A DNA stretch of 39,875 nucleotides from Bacteroidaceae bacterium (GCA_017524545.1 JAFXVN010000080.1:1-39875), one strand, 5' to 3'. Numbered from the stretch's first letter, positions 16,868 to 24,912 are shown. The notes: a model not told the origin generated them from the letters alone. A program made the numbers and translations.

Positions 16868-17710
16868 TTACTTCTTGCACTTGTCGCTCTTAACGCACAT
16901 AACGAGCAGTTCCTGAGCGGCCTCTTCCATGTTGCCGGTCAATGCCTCAACCTTGGCGAGGATGTAGTTGTAGAAAATCTGCAGAACCAGAGCCACGATG
17001 ATACCGAAGATGGTGGTAATCAAGGCGACCTTCATACCGCCTGCAACGACTGTGGGGCTGATATCACCAGCACGCTGGATGTCGTCGAAGGCCTGCACCA
17101 TACCAATCACAGTGCCCAAGAAACCGAGAGAGGGAGCCATGGCGATGAAGAGGGTAATCCAAGAGCAGTTCTCCTCGAGGTAAGAACCCTGAACCTCAGC
17201 TTCCATGTTGATGGTGCGCTCGATGGTACCGATGTCGTTACGGTCAGCACTGTCAAGGCATTCCATTGCCTTACGGCTCACCTGTGCTACGGGGCCGCGA
17301 GTAGCCTTACACTTGCCGATGGCATCAGCAATCTTGCCAGCAGCTACGAGGTCGGCGAGTTCCTTGGTGAACTTGCGGGTGTTAATCTGAGCGAGAGTCA
17401 GATAAACAACGCGCTCGATACAGAATGCGAGACCCAGAACGAGGGCGATGGCAACCAGAGACATGAAGCCTGCACCACCCTCGATATACTTTGTCTTGAG
17501 GGTCTTGAATACGCCTTCATTCTCTTCCTCCACGATGGGAGCAGCTTCGATGGTCTCGTCCACAGCAGCGGTGTCAACGGCAGCAGAGTCAACAGCAGCA
17601 CTATCCACCTGCTCGGTAGCAGCAGCGTCGTCTTCCTGAGCCATTACAGATGATGTTGCTCCAAATGAGCAAGCAGCAACCATTGCAATAATTGCAAATA
17701 ACTTTTTCAT
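16868..17710 (-). CDS. exbB: ExbB/TolQ/MotA family proton channel protein
   Basis: The 280-residue protein has a signal-peptide-like N-terminus (residues 1-24, ending in VMAQ), an acidic Ala/Asp/Val region with repeated VDSAAVD words (about 30-60), and three transmembrane segments (about 80-100, 185-205 and 225-248). The MotA/TolQ signature region APSLGFLGTVIGMVQAF lies just after the second helix start. ExbB forms the pentameric proton channel of the Ton motor. The N-terminal periplasmic extension is typical of Bacteroidota ExbB proteins. It is the first protein gene after tRNA-Ser on this strand and leads the exbB operon. Confidence 0.93.
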   Translation of the reverse strand: MKKLFAIIAMVAACSFGATSSVMAQEDDAAATEQVDSAAVDSAAVDTAAVDETIEAAPIVEEENEGVFKTLKTKYIEGGAGFMSLVAIALVLGLAFCIERVVYLTLAQINTRKFTKELADLVAAGKIADAIGKCKATRGPVAQVSRKAMECLDSADRNDIGTIERTINMEAEVQGSYLEENCSWITLFIAMAPSLGFLGTVIGMVQAFDDIQRAGDISPTVVAGGMKVALITTIFGIIVALVLQIFYNYILAKVEALTGNMEEAAQELLVMCVKSDKCKK

Positions 17711-17764
17711 TGTGTAGTTTGTTTAGATGTTTATGATTTTGTTTGTTTATTTGTTTTCACTGTG

Positions 17765-17852
17765 CGGAGAGAGCGAGATTCGAACTCGCGAACCAGTTTT
17801 GCCGGTCACACGCTTTCCAGGCGTGCCTCTTCAGCCACTCGAGCATCTCTCC
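17765..17852 (-). tRNA. tRNA-Ser (anticodon GGA)
   Basis: On the minus strand the sequence begins GGAGAGATGCTCGAGTGG, has an anticodon arm with loop CTGGAAA (anticodon GGA), a long variable arm and the T-arm GTTCGAATC, and ends CTCTCTCC plus discriminator G. The seven-base acceptor stem pairs fully. The long variable arm and discriminator G fit serine. CCA is not encoded; CAC follows. Confidence 0.96.
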
Positions 17853-17904
17853 ATTTTAGGGGTGCATTGCCTCCCGATGTGTCTTACTTTACGCTTTTCG
17901 GTCA

Positions 17905-17912
17905 CAAAAATA
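17905..17912 (-). promoter_or_regulatory. Possible -7 element upstream of tRNA-Ser
   Basis: On the minus strand TATTTTTG matches TAnnTTTG about 53 bp upstream of the tRNA 5' end. No -33 box is present at the usual distance. It may also feed exbB, since no other promoter is visible in the 54 bp between the tRNA and exbB. Confidence 0.4.
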
Positions 17913-17989
17913 TCTATTTTTTCTTATATTACCATAGCTTTTGGGCAAAAAGTTTCTGTTTATGCATGTTTTTTGTTGTTTTACGTGCC

Positions 17990-18775
17990 TTATTGCAGCT
18001 TCAAACGCGGAAATGTGCGTTTTACGTTGCTGTTTGTGACTGCTTCGACATGCTCTTCACTTACATTATATATATGTGCCACTTTTCGGAGCACTTCGAC
18101 CACAAATGCGCTCTCATTCCGTTTCCCGCGATGGGGCACAGGAGCGAGGTACGGGGCATCCGTCTCGAGCACGATGCGTTCCAGGGGGACAGTGGCCAGG
18201 ACTTCGGGCAGTGTGCTCTTCTTGTAGGTCAGCACGCCGCCTATGCCGAGCACAAAGCCCGAGAACTGGAGAAGCTCCTGCGCCTCCTCCACCGTACCCC
18301 CGAAACAATGGAAGATGCCGGTGAGTTCCTCATGGCAATACTCCCTCATGGCCGCGACAAGCTGTCGGTGCGCGGAGCGGGAATGAATGACGAGCGGCAG
18401 CCGATGCCGGACAGCCCACCCTATCTGTATGCGGAAGGCATCTTCCTGCTCGCGGACGGTCGTCTGGTCCCAATAAAAGTCGAGCCCCACCTCGCCTACA
18501 GCAATGTAGGGATGATGGGGTTCTTCCAGAAGCTTCTCCATATCCGCAAGCACCTGCCTGTAGGCGGCAGGGGCAACGTCCTCGGGATGCAGCCCGAGCA
18601 TAGGATAGCAATAATTGGGATGACGGCGGCAGAGGTCGAGCATCGGCCCGATGCTGGCGGCATTGATGTTGGGCAGGAGGATTTTCTCGACACCGGCCTG
18701 ACGCGCACGCAGCACGACGTCCTCGCGGTCGGCATCGAACTCGGGTTCGTAGATATGGCTGTGCGTATCAATCAT
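17990..18775 (-). CDS. tatD: TatD family metal-dependent hydrolase
   Basis: The 261-residue protein is a TIM-barrel metal-dependent hydrolase of the TatD family, probably a cytoplasmic DNase or quality-control enzyme. The metal ligands are visible: the DTHSH motif (His5, His7), Glu95 in GEVGLDFY, His131 in IHSR, His156 in FHCFGG and Asp206 in ETDAPYL. Its length is usual for the family. It starts 8 bp after the stop of the polyprenyl synthase gene, so the two are translated from one message. Confidence 0.92.
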   Translation of the reverse strand: MIDTHSHIYEPEFDADREDVVLRARQAGVEKILLPNINAASIGPMLDLCRRHPNYCYPMLGLHPEDVAPAAYRQVLADMEKLLEEPHHPYIAVGEVGLDFYWDQTTVREQEDAFRIQIGWAVRHRLPLVIHSRSAHRQLVAAMREYCHEELTGIFHCFGGTVEEAQELLQFSGFVLGIGGVLTYKKSTLPEVLATVPLERIVLETDAPYLAPVPHRGKRNESAFVVEVLRKVAHIYNVSEEHVEAVTNSNVKRTFPRLKLQ

Positions 18776-18783
18776 GCGGTTTC

Positions 18784-19758
18784 TCAGCTCTGACGACCCA
18801 TCAGTTCAAGTGCTATGCCGCGAAGCATCTGCTTGCGCTCCTCGGGCAGCCGAACTTTGTTCAGACACGTTTCCGCCTCGGCGTAGTAGGCACCCATGCG
18901 CTCCTGTGCCATACGGTCAACACCGATTTTGGTGTAGAGCGCAGTGACAGCCTTTATCTTCTCGTCGGGATTGCAGTCCTTGCAGCCAATCCACCGCTGC
19001 AACTCGGCGCGGTCGGCATCGGAGGCGTGGAGCAGGGCATTGATGAGCATGAAGGTCTTCTTGTCGCAAAGGATGTCGCCGCCTATCTTCTTGCCGAAAA
19101 TCTTGGGGTCGCCATAGACATCGAGGTAGTCGTCCTGAAGCTGGAAGGCAAGTCCGAGGCATTCGCCATAGCGGTAGAGTGTCTGTGCCTCCTGCTCGTC
19201 GGCTCCCGCCAGCATTGCGCCAATTTGCAGGGCGCAGGCCAGGAGGACAGAGGTCTTGAGGCGAATCATCTCGATATACTCGGCCTCGGTGACATCGTTT
19301 CGCGTCTCAAAGTCGATGTCGTACTGCTGCCCCTCGTCTATCTCTGTGGCTGTCTTGGCAAAAAGGCGCATGACGGCCGGCATCTTCTCATCGTCGCACT
19401 GCATCATATACTGGAAAGCGAGCACGAGCATGTTGTCGCCGCTCAGGATGGCAGTGTTGTCGTCCCACTTGCGGTGCACACATGCCTTGCCCCGACGCAC
19501 TTCGGCCTTATCCATGAAGTCGTCGTGCAGGAGGGTGAAGTTGTGGAAGATTTCAAGACCGAGGGCTGGCATGAGGCACGGCTTGACATCATCACGGTAG
19601 AGATTGTAAGCCATGAGCATGAGCACAGGGCGGATGCGCTTCCCACCAAGCGAGAGGACATAGCGGATAGGGGCATAGAGCCCTTGGGGTTCGCGCTCAA
19701 GGGGGAGGTCGGCGATGGCATCGGTCACCATCTGGAGGAGTTGTTTGCTGCTATACAT
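18784..19758 (-). CDS. Polyprenyl (farnesyl/geranylgeranyl) diphosphate synthase
   Basis: The 324-residue protein is a trans-isoprenyl diphosphate synthase that condenses isopentenyl diphosphate with allylic diphosphates. Both Asp-rich motifs are intact: DDFMD (79-83) and DDYLD (209-213), as is GGKRIRP at the start of the fold. Phe74, five residues before the first Asp motif, with a small residue at position -4, suggests a short-chain product (C15-C20), although product length cannot be fixed from sequence. It lies between tonB (upstream) and tatD (downstream) on the minus strand. IspH, which makes the C5 precursors, is encoded 4 kb away. Confidence 0.92.
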   Translation of the reverse strand: MYSSKQLLQMVTDAIADLPLEREPQGLYAPIRYVLSLGGKRIRPVLMLMAYNLYRDDVKPCLMPALGLEIFHNFTLLHDDFMDKAEVRRGKACVHRKWDDNTAILSGDNMLVLAFQYMMQCDDEKMPAVMRLFAKTATEIDEGQQYDIDFETRNDVTEAEYIEMIRLKTSVLLACALQIGAMLAGADEQEAQTLYRYGECLGLAFQLQDDYLDVYGDPKIFGKKIGGDILCDKKTFMLINALLHASDADRAELQRWIGCKDCNPDEKIKAVTALYTKIGVDRMAQERMGAYYAEAETCLNKVRLPEERKQMLRGIALELMGRQS

Positions 19759-19780
19759 TATTATATATATAAGAGGGTTT

Positions 19781-19900
19781 GAGGAAGATAGAAGAAGATA
19801 GAGGGAGATAAAAGAAGATAGAAGAAGATAGCTTGGGCTTGCTGAAAGAGTATTGTCCTCTATCTCCCACTATCTTCTTCTATCTTCCTCTATCTTCTTA
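19781..19900. repeat. Long hairpin with GAAGATAGA-word arms
   Basis: The left arm (19781-19831) consists of GAAGATAGAAGAAGATAGAG words and the right arm (19856-19899) of the complementary CTATCTTCTTCTATCTTCCT words, with a loop of about 25 bp. It fills the gap between tonB and the polyprenyl synthase gene and could terminate or attenuate transcription between them. Confidence 0.75.
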
Positions 19901-19910
19901 AGACAAGTCT

Positions 19911-20627
19911 TTAGTTCAGACGGAACATAACAGGCAGGGTGAAACGTGAACGCACGGTCTTGTTACCCTGACGTGCGGGCTTCCACTTCGGCATCATCTT
20001 CACGACGCGCTCTGCCTCCTTGGTCAGATTGGGGTCTGGAGAGCGAACGGTCTTGACATCGACGATGGAACCGTCACGGTTGACCACGAAGTTCACGATG
20101 ACGCGACCCTGGACGCCCTGTTCCTGGCAGATGCTGGGATACTTGATGTGCTCGCTCAGCCACTTGAAGCACTCTGCGTCGCCACCGGGGAACTGAGCGT
20201 TCTCCTCTACCATTTCATAGATGCGGTCATCATCGTCAGCCTCAACCACAGGACCCACGGGACCCGTCACAACAGCTGCGCTGGGAGCACCAGTACCTAC
20301 TACTGCTGTGATGGCCTGGTTGTTTTCCTCGGCTGTCTCAATCTCCTCTTCGGGAAGTTCGGTGTCGTCCTCCACCTCGTTGATGAATTCCATCACCGTA
20401 GGAGCCGCTGCTGGAGGAGGTGCCACCATTTCCTGCTGCTGGGTGATGGGAATCATGTCCTCTTCCATTCTGAAATCATAAATCTTTTCATCCTCGACCA
20501 CCTTCACTTCACGCTGAGTGTACTCGAAGGCGACGAACATTACGGCGAGTGCCAGGACATATCCAATCAGGATGTTGGTCGATTTCTGACCCCGCAACTC
20601 TTCGTTTACAGTTTTGTTAGCTTCCAT
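19911..20627 (-). CDS. tonB: Energy transducer TonB
   Basis: The 238-residue protein has a short cytoplasmic start, one membrane anchor (about residues 20-40), an acidic and Pro-containing periplasmic spacer (APPPAAAP, then Glu-rich) and a TonB C-terminal domain from about residue 145 with FPGG, HIKYPS and GRVIVNFVVNRDGSI. The spacer is short and acidic rather than a long Pro-Lys repeat, as is common in this phylum. I chose the ATG at 20627; the frame extends to a TTG at 20654, which is less likely. It transmits the ExbB/ExbD motor force to outer-membrane receptors; those genes lie 2.2 kb further along the same strand. Confidence 0.92.
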   Translation of the reverse strand: MEANKTVNEELRGQKSTNILIGYVLALAVMFVAFEYTQREVKVVEDEKIYDFRMEEDMIPITQQQEMVAPPPAAAPTVMEFINEVEDDTELPEEEIETAEENNQAITAVVGTGAPSAAVVTGPVGPVVEADDDDRIYEMVEENAQFPGGDAECFKWLSEHIKYPSICQEQGVQGRVIVNFVVNRDGSIVDVKTVRSPDPNLTKEAERVVKMMPKWKPARQGNKTVRSRFTLPVMFRLN

Positions 20628-20672
20628 GTCGTATTTAGTTGTTTTTGTTTTCAAATAACATAATTAGTGCCA

Positions 20673-20680
20673 CAAATTTA
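20673..20680 (-). promoter_or_regulatory. -7 promoter element of tonB
   Basis: On the minus strand TAAATTTG matches TAnnTTTG about 46 bp upstream of the chosen tonB start at 20627. A clear -33 box is missing. Confidence 0.5.
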
Positions 20681-20776
20681 CATCATTTTTTTTATTCAAC
20701 GTGCAAGAAAGAGCCTTTTTTTTCCTTTTGGATGCAATTTTGTGCCCATAATGTCCGTTATTGATATAAAAAGCCT

Positions 20777-20784
20777 TAACTTTG
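20777..20784 (+). promoter_or_regulatory. -7 promoter element of porQ
   Basis: TAACTTTG matches TAnnTTTG only 10 bp before the porQ ATG at 20795, so the transcript would be nearly leaderless if this element is used. Confidence 0.5.
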
Positions 20785-20794
20785 GACTCGATTT

Positions 20795-21817
20795 ATGAAA
20801 ATAAAGATATATACACGACGTTTTCTGCCCTTACTCCTTGCGACCAGTATCATAATGGTCAGTGGTAGATGGTCGATGGTCAATGCGCAAGAGAGCGGCA
20901 CGGTGTTTAATTTCCTGAACCTGCCAGTCTCGGCCCACTCGACCGCGCTTGGAGGAAAACTCATCTCCCTGGTGGAAGACGACATATCGCTTGCCATGCA
21001 AAACCCGGCCTTGCTGACCGGTGTCAGCGACAAGACGATAGGATTCTCGTTTATGAACTACATGCAGGGCTGCAACACAGGTGCCGCCGCCTACGGACAG
21101 CAAGTGGGGGCACGCGGCAACTGGGGCGTGCAGGCACAGTTCGTGGGATATGGTTCGACGAAGGAGACACTGGTGTCGGGCGAGATTGTGGGCGAGTTCA
21201 AGCCTCTCGACCTCTGCATCGGCGGCCAGTACAGCCACCTCCTGAGTGCACGCTGGGCGGGCGGCGTCACCGCCAAGTTCATCTACTCGCACTATGGTCC
21301 TTACACCTCCTGTGCTTTAGCTACGGACTTGGGACTGAACTATTTCGACGAAGCTACGGACTTCTCTTTCTCCATTGCCGCACGCAATCTCGGCGGACAG
21401 ATTAAACGCTTCGGCAACACACGCGACCCGCTGCCGATAGACCTCGAAATTGGCATCACGCAATCGCTCGGACACGCGCCCATCCGCATATCGGTCACGA
21501 TGGTTGACATGACGCGCTGGACCTCGGACTACTATTTCACCACCGGCGACGAGGTGAAGCCTGGCAGCATCTTCATAAACCACTTCGTGCTGGGTGCGGA
21601 GTTCCTGCCCTCCAACAAGTTCTACATCGGTCTGGGCTATAACTTCCGCCGTGCCTACGAGATGAAAGCCGCTGGCTCGTCGCACGCCGCTGGCCTGTCG
21701 TTCGGAGGCGGTGTCAACCTGAAGCGAATCAAGTTTGGCTTTGCCTACGCAAAATACCACGTCAGCGCCCCCACCCTGACCTTCACGCTGGCCTATAATT
21801 TCCAAAAAGACAAGTAA
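20795..21817 (+). CDS. porQ: Type IX secretion system protein PorQ
   Basis: The 340-residue protein has a signal peptide and an outer-membrane beta-barrel of the PorQ/PorV type. The N-terminal block (FNFLNLPVSAHSTALGGK, then DDISLAMQNPALL) is characteristic of PorQ-like proteins, and many alternating beta-strand segments end in FTLAYNFQ. PorQ supports secretion of proteins with C-terminal sorting domains across the outer membrane. The signal peptide is odd: after the hydrophobic core it reads SGRWSMVNAQE, encoded by GGTCAGTGGTAGATGGTCGA words, apparently a word-repeat insertion. cmk follows 60 bp downstream. I favour PorQ over PorV by length and motif. Confidence 0.85.
   Translation: MKIKIYTRRFLPLLLATSIIMVSGRWSMVNAQESGTVFNFLNLPVSAHSTALGGKLISLVEDDISLAMQNPALLTGVSDKTIGFSFMNYMQGCNTGAAAYGQQVGARGNWGVQAQFVGYGSTKETLVSGEIVGEFKPLDLCIGGQYSHLLSARWAGGVTAKFIYSHYGPYTSCALATDLGLNYFDEATDFSFSIAARNLGGQIKRFGNTRDPLPIDLEIGITQSLGHAPIRISVTMVDMTRWTSDYYFTTGDEVKPGSIFINHFVLGAEFLPSNKFYIGLGYNFRRAYEMKAAGSSHAAGLSFGGGVNLKRIKFGFAYAKYHVSAPTLTFTLAYNFQKDK
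20857..20886. repeat. GGTCAATGGTC-type words inside the porQ signal peptide
   Basis: ATGGTCAGTGGTAGATGGTC and the adjoining GATGGTCAATG are degenerate direct repeats encoding MVSGRWSMVNA around the expected cleavage region of the signal peptide. Confidence 0.55.
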
Positions 21818-21849
21818 GCCCCCTGCCCTCTCTCGGGTGAGAAAGAAAA

Positions 21850-21880
21850 ATGTTCAACATTCAATGTTCAATATTCAATG
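21850..21880. repeat. ATTCAATGTTCA words overlapping the cmk start
   Basis: AACATTCAATGTTCAATATT and the following CAATG repeat one word up to and including the cmk start codon at 21878. It is one of several cases in this window where reiterated words form a gene leader. Confidence 0.7.
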
Positions 21881-22567
21881 AAACTAATAACGATTGCTAT
21901 CGACGGCCACTCATCCTGTGGCAAGAGCACAATGGCCAAAGACCTGGCCAAAGAGATTGGCTACATATATATTGATACGGGCGCGATGTACCGTGCCGTG
22001 ACGCTTTACGCCCTGCAGAACGGTTTGATTTCGGAGGCAGGCATTGACGAGGACGCTTTGCAGCAGCACATGCCAGACATCATGATAACCTTCCAGCTGA
22101 ACGAAGAGACGGGGCGCCCCGACACCTACCTGAACGGTGTCTGCGTGGAGCGCGACATACGCACGATGGAGGTTTCCAAGTTCGTCAGCCCTATCGCCAC
22201 ACTTGGTTTTGTCCGCGAGGCGATGGTCGATTTGCAGCGTTTGATGGGCGAGGCCAAAGGTGTCATCATGGATGGCCGCGACATCGGCACAGTCGTCTTC
22301 CCCGATGCCGAGCTGAAGATATTTGTTACGGCAAGCGCCGACGTACGCGCCAAGCGCCGCTACGACGAACTCATAGCCAAGGGCGAGACATGCAGCCTCG
22401 ACGAGATTCGCGCAAACGTCATTGAGCGCGACCGCATCGACTCCACCCGCGCCATCAGTCCACTCCGCCAGGCAGAGGATGCCATCGTGCTCGACAACAG
22501 CAACATGACCATCCCCGAGCAGAAAGCCTGGCTGCTGGAACAATACCACAAAGTGGCTGGGCAGTAA
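21878..22567 (+). CDS. cmk: (d)CMP kinase
   Basis: The 229-residue cytoplasmic enzyme phosphorylates CMP and dCMP to the diphosphates. The P-loop is GHSSCGKST (10-18), followed by [12 protein letters not shown] and [20 protein letters not shown], all typical of bacterial Cmk. Its length is usual. It is downstream of porQ, and ispH lies beyond the minus-strand ATPase gene; porQ, cmk and ispH are, from memory, neighbours in other Bacteroidales. The stop is 22 bp from the 3' end of the convergent ATPase gene. Confidence 0.95.
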   Translation: MKLITIAIDGHSSCGKSTMAKDLAKEIGYIYIDTGAMYRAVTLYALQNGLISEAGIDEDALQQHMPDIMITFQLNEETGRPDTYLNGVCVERDIRTMEVSKFVSPIATLGFVREAMVDLQRLMGEAKGVIMDGRDIGTVVFPDAELKIFVTASADVRAKRRYDELIAKGETCSLDEIRANVIERDRIDSTRAISPLRQAEDAIVLDNSNMTIPEQKAWLLEQYHKVAGQ

Positions 22568-22589
22568 CCTTTGTAAGGTCTTGGCCTCG

Positions 22590-23777
22590 TCAGTTGAAGA
22601 GTTTTCTGATATCCGTTGTCAAGAAATCTTCCGCACGGATTCCTCCATCCCCTACAATGAAAGCGTGGTTGGGATGATACAACCGCTTGAAAACATCAAG
22701 CCCCTCCGTATTCTTCTCAGCATCGCTCTTCACCTCTATAGCAACAACAGCCCCCTTTTTGCGAAGGATGAAATCCACCTCGTGACTATGGTCTCGCCAG
22801 TAGAACACCTCTAAGCGGTGTACGAAAGCCTGAGTGACAATCCATGCGCCAATGCCTGACTCGAATATGCTTCCCCACTCTTTTCTGTCCATAATGGCCT
22901 GTTCGAAGGTGTGCGGATTGTAAACCATCTTCAGGGCATTGTTATAGACCTGGAGCTTAGGGATGCTGGCACGTCTTCGGGCTGTGTCAATGCTATATTT
23001 CTGCAATCCGCAAAGCATTCCGCTTTCGCTGAGCAGATTGATGTATCCTGCCAGAGTAACGGTGTTCCCAGCATCCTGCAATGAGCCGAGCATCTTGTTC
23101 AAGGACAACAACTTGCCAGAATAGGATGCGCCCAGTTCGAATGTCTGTCGCAGCAAAGCTGGTTTGCTGATAGGCGTGTTCATCAGAATGTCCTTGTTGA
23201 TGGTCGCATCGATGATGGCCGACTGGATGTACTGCTCCCAACGGTCAGGGTCGCTGACCAACTCTGCCGCTCCGGGATAGCCGCCATAGTAGATGTACTG
23301 GTCGAGCGTGAATCCAAAGCAATCTCGCATCTCAGGGTAACTCCAGTGCGTCATGCGTATTTCCTCAAAGCGTCCTCCAAGAGATTCGGAGAGTCCCTTC
23401 TCCAACAATACTCTACTGCTGCCAAGTAACAACAGCTTTATATTCCTGTCGTAGAAGGTATCATCGTCCCATTCCTTCTTCACCACCTCGCTCCAGTTGG
23501 TTACCTTCTGGATTTCGTCGATGACAAGGATGATGCTCTCCAGTCCTTTACTCTCCTTCAAACTCCGCACGGCTGCCCAGCAGTTGGACACCCATCCTGT
23601 ATTGCTGGCAGGAACATTGTCCGCAGAGAACAGCTGATATGGCACATCCAAATCCTGAAGGACTTGTTTGACAACGGTGGATTTCCCCACCTGCCGAGGC
23701 CCCATCACCACCTGAATAAACTTTCTTGGCTCTTCAAGCCTGCTTTTAATTGTCAGGTATTCAGAACGTTTGTACAT
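22590..23777 (-). CDS. AAA_14/DUF4143 ATP-binding protein
   Basis: The 395-residue protein belongs to the AAA ATPases with C-terminal DUF4143. Walker A is GPRQVGKST (26-34), Walker B is IILVIDEIQ, and GSSRVLL follows as sensor region. The C-terminal part has EVDFILRKKG and IEVKSD, the pattern of a PD-(D/E)xK nuclease-like fold. Such proteins are frequent and often accessory in Bacteroidales; their function is not established, and defence or toxin-antitoxin roles have been suggested. It lies opposite in strand between cmk and ispH, with its own promoter at 23821, which suggests insertion as a single-gene cassette. Neither IS ends nor target duplications are visible. Confidence 0.88.
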   Translation of the reverse strand: MYKRSEYLTIKSRLEEPRKFIQVVMGPRQVGKSTVVKQVLQDLDVPYQLFSADNVPASNTGWVSNCWAAVRSLKESKGLESIILVIDEIQKVTNWSEVVKKEWDDDTFYDRNIKLLLLGSSRVLLEKGLSESLGGRFEEIRMTHWSYPEMRDCFGFTLDQYIYYGGYPGAAELVSDPDRWEQYIQSAIIDATINKDILMNTPISKPALLRQTFELGASYSGKLLSLNKMLGSLQDAGNTVTLAGYINLLSESGMLCGLQKYSIDTARRRASIPKLQVYNNALKMVYNPHTFEQAIMDRKEWGSIFESGIGAWIVTQAFVHRLEVFYWRDHSHEVDFILRKKGAVVAIEVKSDAEKNTEGLDVFKRLYHPNHAFIVGDGGIRAEDFLTTDIRKLFN

Positions 23778-23820
23778 GTCTTTACATTTTACTCAGTGGC
23801 CTGAGTATTTTTACTTAGTG

Positions 23821-23852
23821 CAAAGATAGGGAGTTTATCTGACACTGCCAAA
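23821..23852 (-). promoter_or_regulatory. Full -33/-7 promoter of the DUF4143 ATPase gene
   Basis: On the minus strand TTTG (23852-23849), 20 bp and TATCTTTG (23828-23821) match the Bacteroidota consensus. The start codon is about 43 bp downstream. Confidence 0.75.
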
Positions 23853-23963
23853 TATAACGAAGACTTTTTCATGCTTTTAGGGAAAAAGAAGGAATCCTCA
23901 CCGTGGAGTTATGTTATGCTAAAAATCTTTATCGCGACTGGCCTATAATTCAGAAATAAGTTG

Positions 23964-23971
23964 TAACTTTG
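23964..23971 (+). promoter_or_regulatory. -7 promoter element of ispH, nearly leaderless
   Basis: TAACTTTG ends 5 bp before the ispH ATG at 23977. With the usual distance from the -7 box to the start of transcription, the message would begin at or within a few bases of the start codon. Confidence 0.6.
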
Positions 23972-23976
23972 CAGCC

Positions 23977-24912
23977 ATGAAGATAGAAATTGACCAGGGT
24001 TCGGGCTTTTGCTTCGGTGTGACGCGCGCCATCGGCAAGGCTGAAGAGGAGCTTGCAAAGGAGGAACAGCTCTATTGTTTGGGCGACATTGTTCATAATG
24101 GCAAAGAGTGTGACCGCTTGCAGCAGATGGGATTGGTGACAATCAACCATGAGCAGATGCGGGACATCCACGATGCAAAGGTTCTGCTCCGTGCGCATGG
24201 CGAGCCGCCCTCGACATACGCTCTTGCCCGCGAGCGTCACATCAACCTGATTGACGCCACTTGCCCTGTGGTGCTGCACCTGCAGGAAAGGATCAAGAAG
24301 GAGTACAAGACCCACCCCACCCCTCCCTTAAAAGGAGGGAGTTCTGCGCAGGAAGTCTCCCCTTTAAGGGGAGATTTAGAGGGGTCTTCCAAGCAGATTG
24401 TCATCTTCGGGAAGAAGGGACATGCCGAGGTGATTGGCTTGGTGGGGCAGACGGAAGAGACGGCCATCATCATTGAATCGGCGGAAGATGTCTGCAAGCT
24501 CGACTTCAACCGCGACATCTGCCTCTATTCGCAGACGACGATGCCGCTCGACGAGTTCCGCAAAATTGTTGAATACGTGCAGCAGCACATCAGCCCGGAG
24601 GCCACCTTCACCTATTACGACACCATTTGCCGACAGGTGGCCAACCGTATGCCGAACATCCGCAACTTTGCCCTCAAGCACGATGCCGTGCTCTTCGTCT
24701 GCGGCAAAAAGAGCAGCAACGGGCGCGTGCTCTTCAATGAATGCAAGGAGGCCAATCCGCGTTCCTATATGATAGACACAGCCAGCGAAATCGATGTCCG
24801 CTGGCTGGAAGGTTGTGAGTCGATAGGCATTTGCGGTGCGACAAGCACGCCCAAGTGGCTAATGGAGGAGTGCAAAGTACGCATCGAGGAGCTGCTTGGC
24901 TGCCACGAATGA
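23977..24912 (+). CDS. ispH: 4-hydroxy-3-methylbut-2-enyl diphosphate reductase
   Basis: The 311-residue iron-sulfur enzyme makes IPP and DMAPP in the last step of the MEP pathway. The cluster ligands Cys12 (GFCFGV), Cys96 (DATCPVV) and Cys218 (DTICRQ) are intact, as are the substrate His residues in DIVHN, RAHGEP and KGHAEV, and SSNGRVLF and CGATSTP. Residues about 112-138 (HPTPPLKGG...SPLRGDLEG) are an insertion encoded by a palindromic repeat, located just before a conserved IVIFGKKGHAEV strand; without it the length would be usual. The gene's 3' end overlaps the 3' end of convergent meaB by 54 bp. Confidence 0.95.
   Translation: MKIEIDQGSGFCFGVTRAIGKAEEELAKEEQLYCLGDIVHNGKECDRLQQMGLVTINHEQMRDIHDAKVLLRAHGEPPSTYALARERHINLIDATCPVVLHLQERIKKEYKTHPTPPLKGGSSAQEVSPLRGDLEGSSKQIVIFGKKGHAEVIGLVGQTEETAIIIESAEDVCKLDFNRDICLYSQTTMPLDEFRKIVEYVQQHISPEATFTYYDTICRQVANRMPNIRNFALKHDAVLFVCGKKSSNGRVLFNECKEANPRSYMIDTASEIDVRWLEGCESIGICGATSTPKWLMEECKVRIEELLGCHE
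24307..24388. repeat. GC-rich palindromic element inside ispH
   Basis: The left arm AAGACCCACCCCACCCCTCC plus TTAAAAGGAGGGAG pairs imperfectly with the right arm GTCTCCCCTTTAAGGGGAGA plus TTTAGAGGGGTCTT. It is read in frame as about 27 residues, within an otherwise conserved enzyme. Confidence 0.88.

Noticed and set aside
15187-20663. Several long plus-strand ORFs opposite exbD, exbB, tatD, polyprenyl synthase and tonB
   Set aside because: They are antisense shadows with odd composition (Cys/His/Val-rich) over clearly assigned minus-strand genes; one also runs through tRNA-Ser.
24307-24388. Frameshift or assembly error in ispH
   Set aside because: Reading frame and all downstream active-site blocks remain intact; the segment is a palindromic element of the same family seen in other genes.
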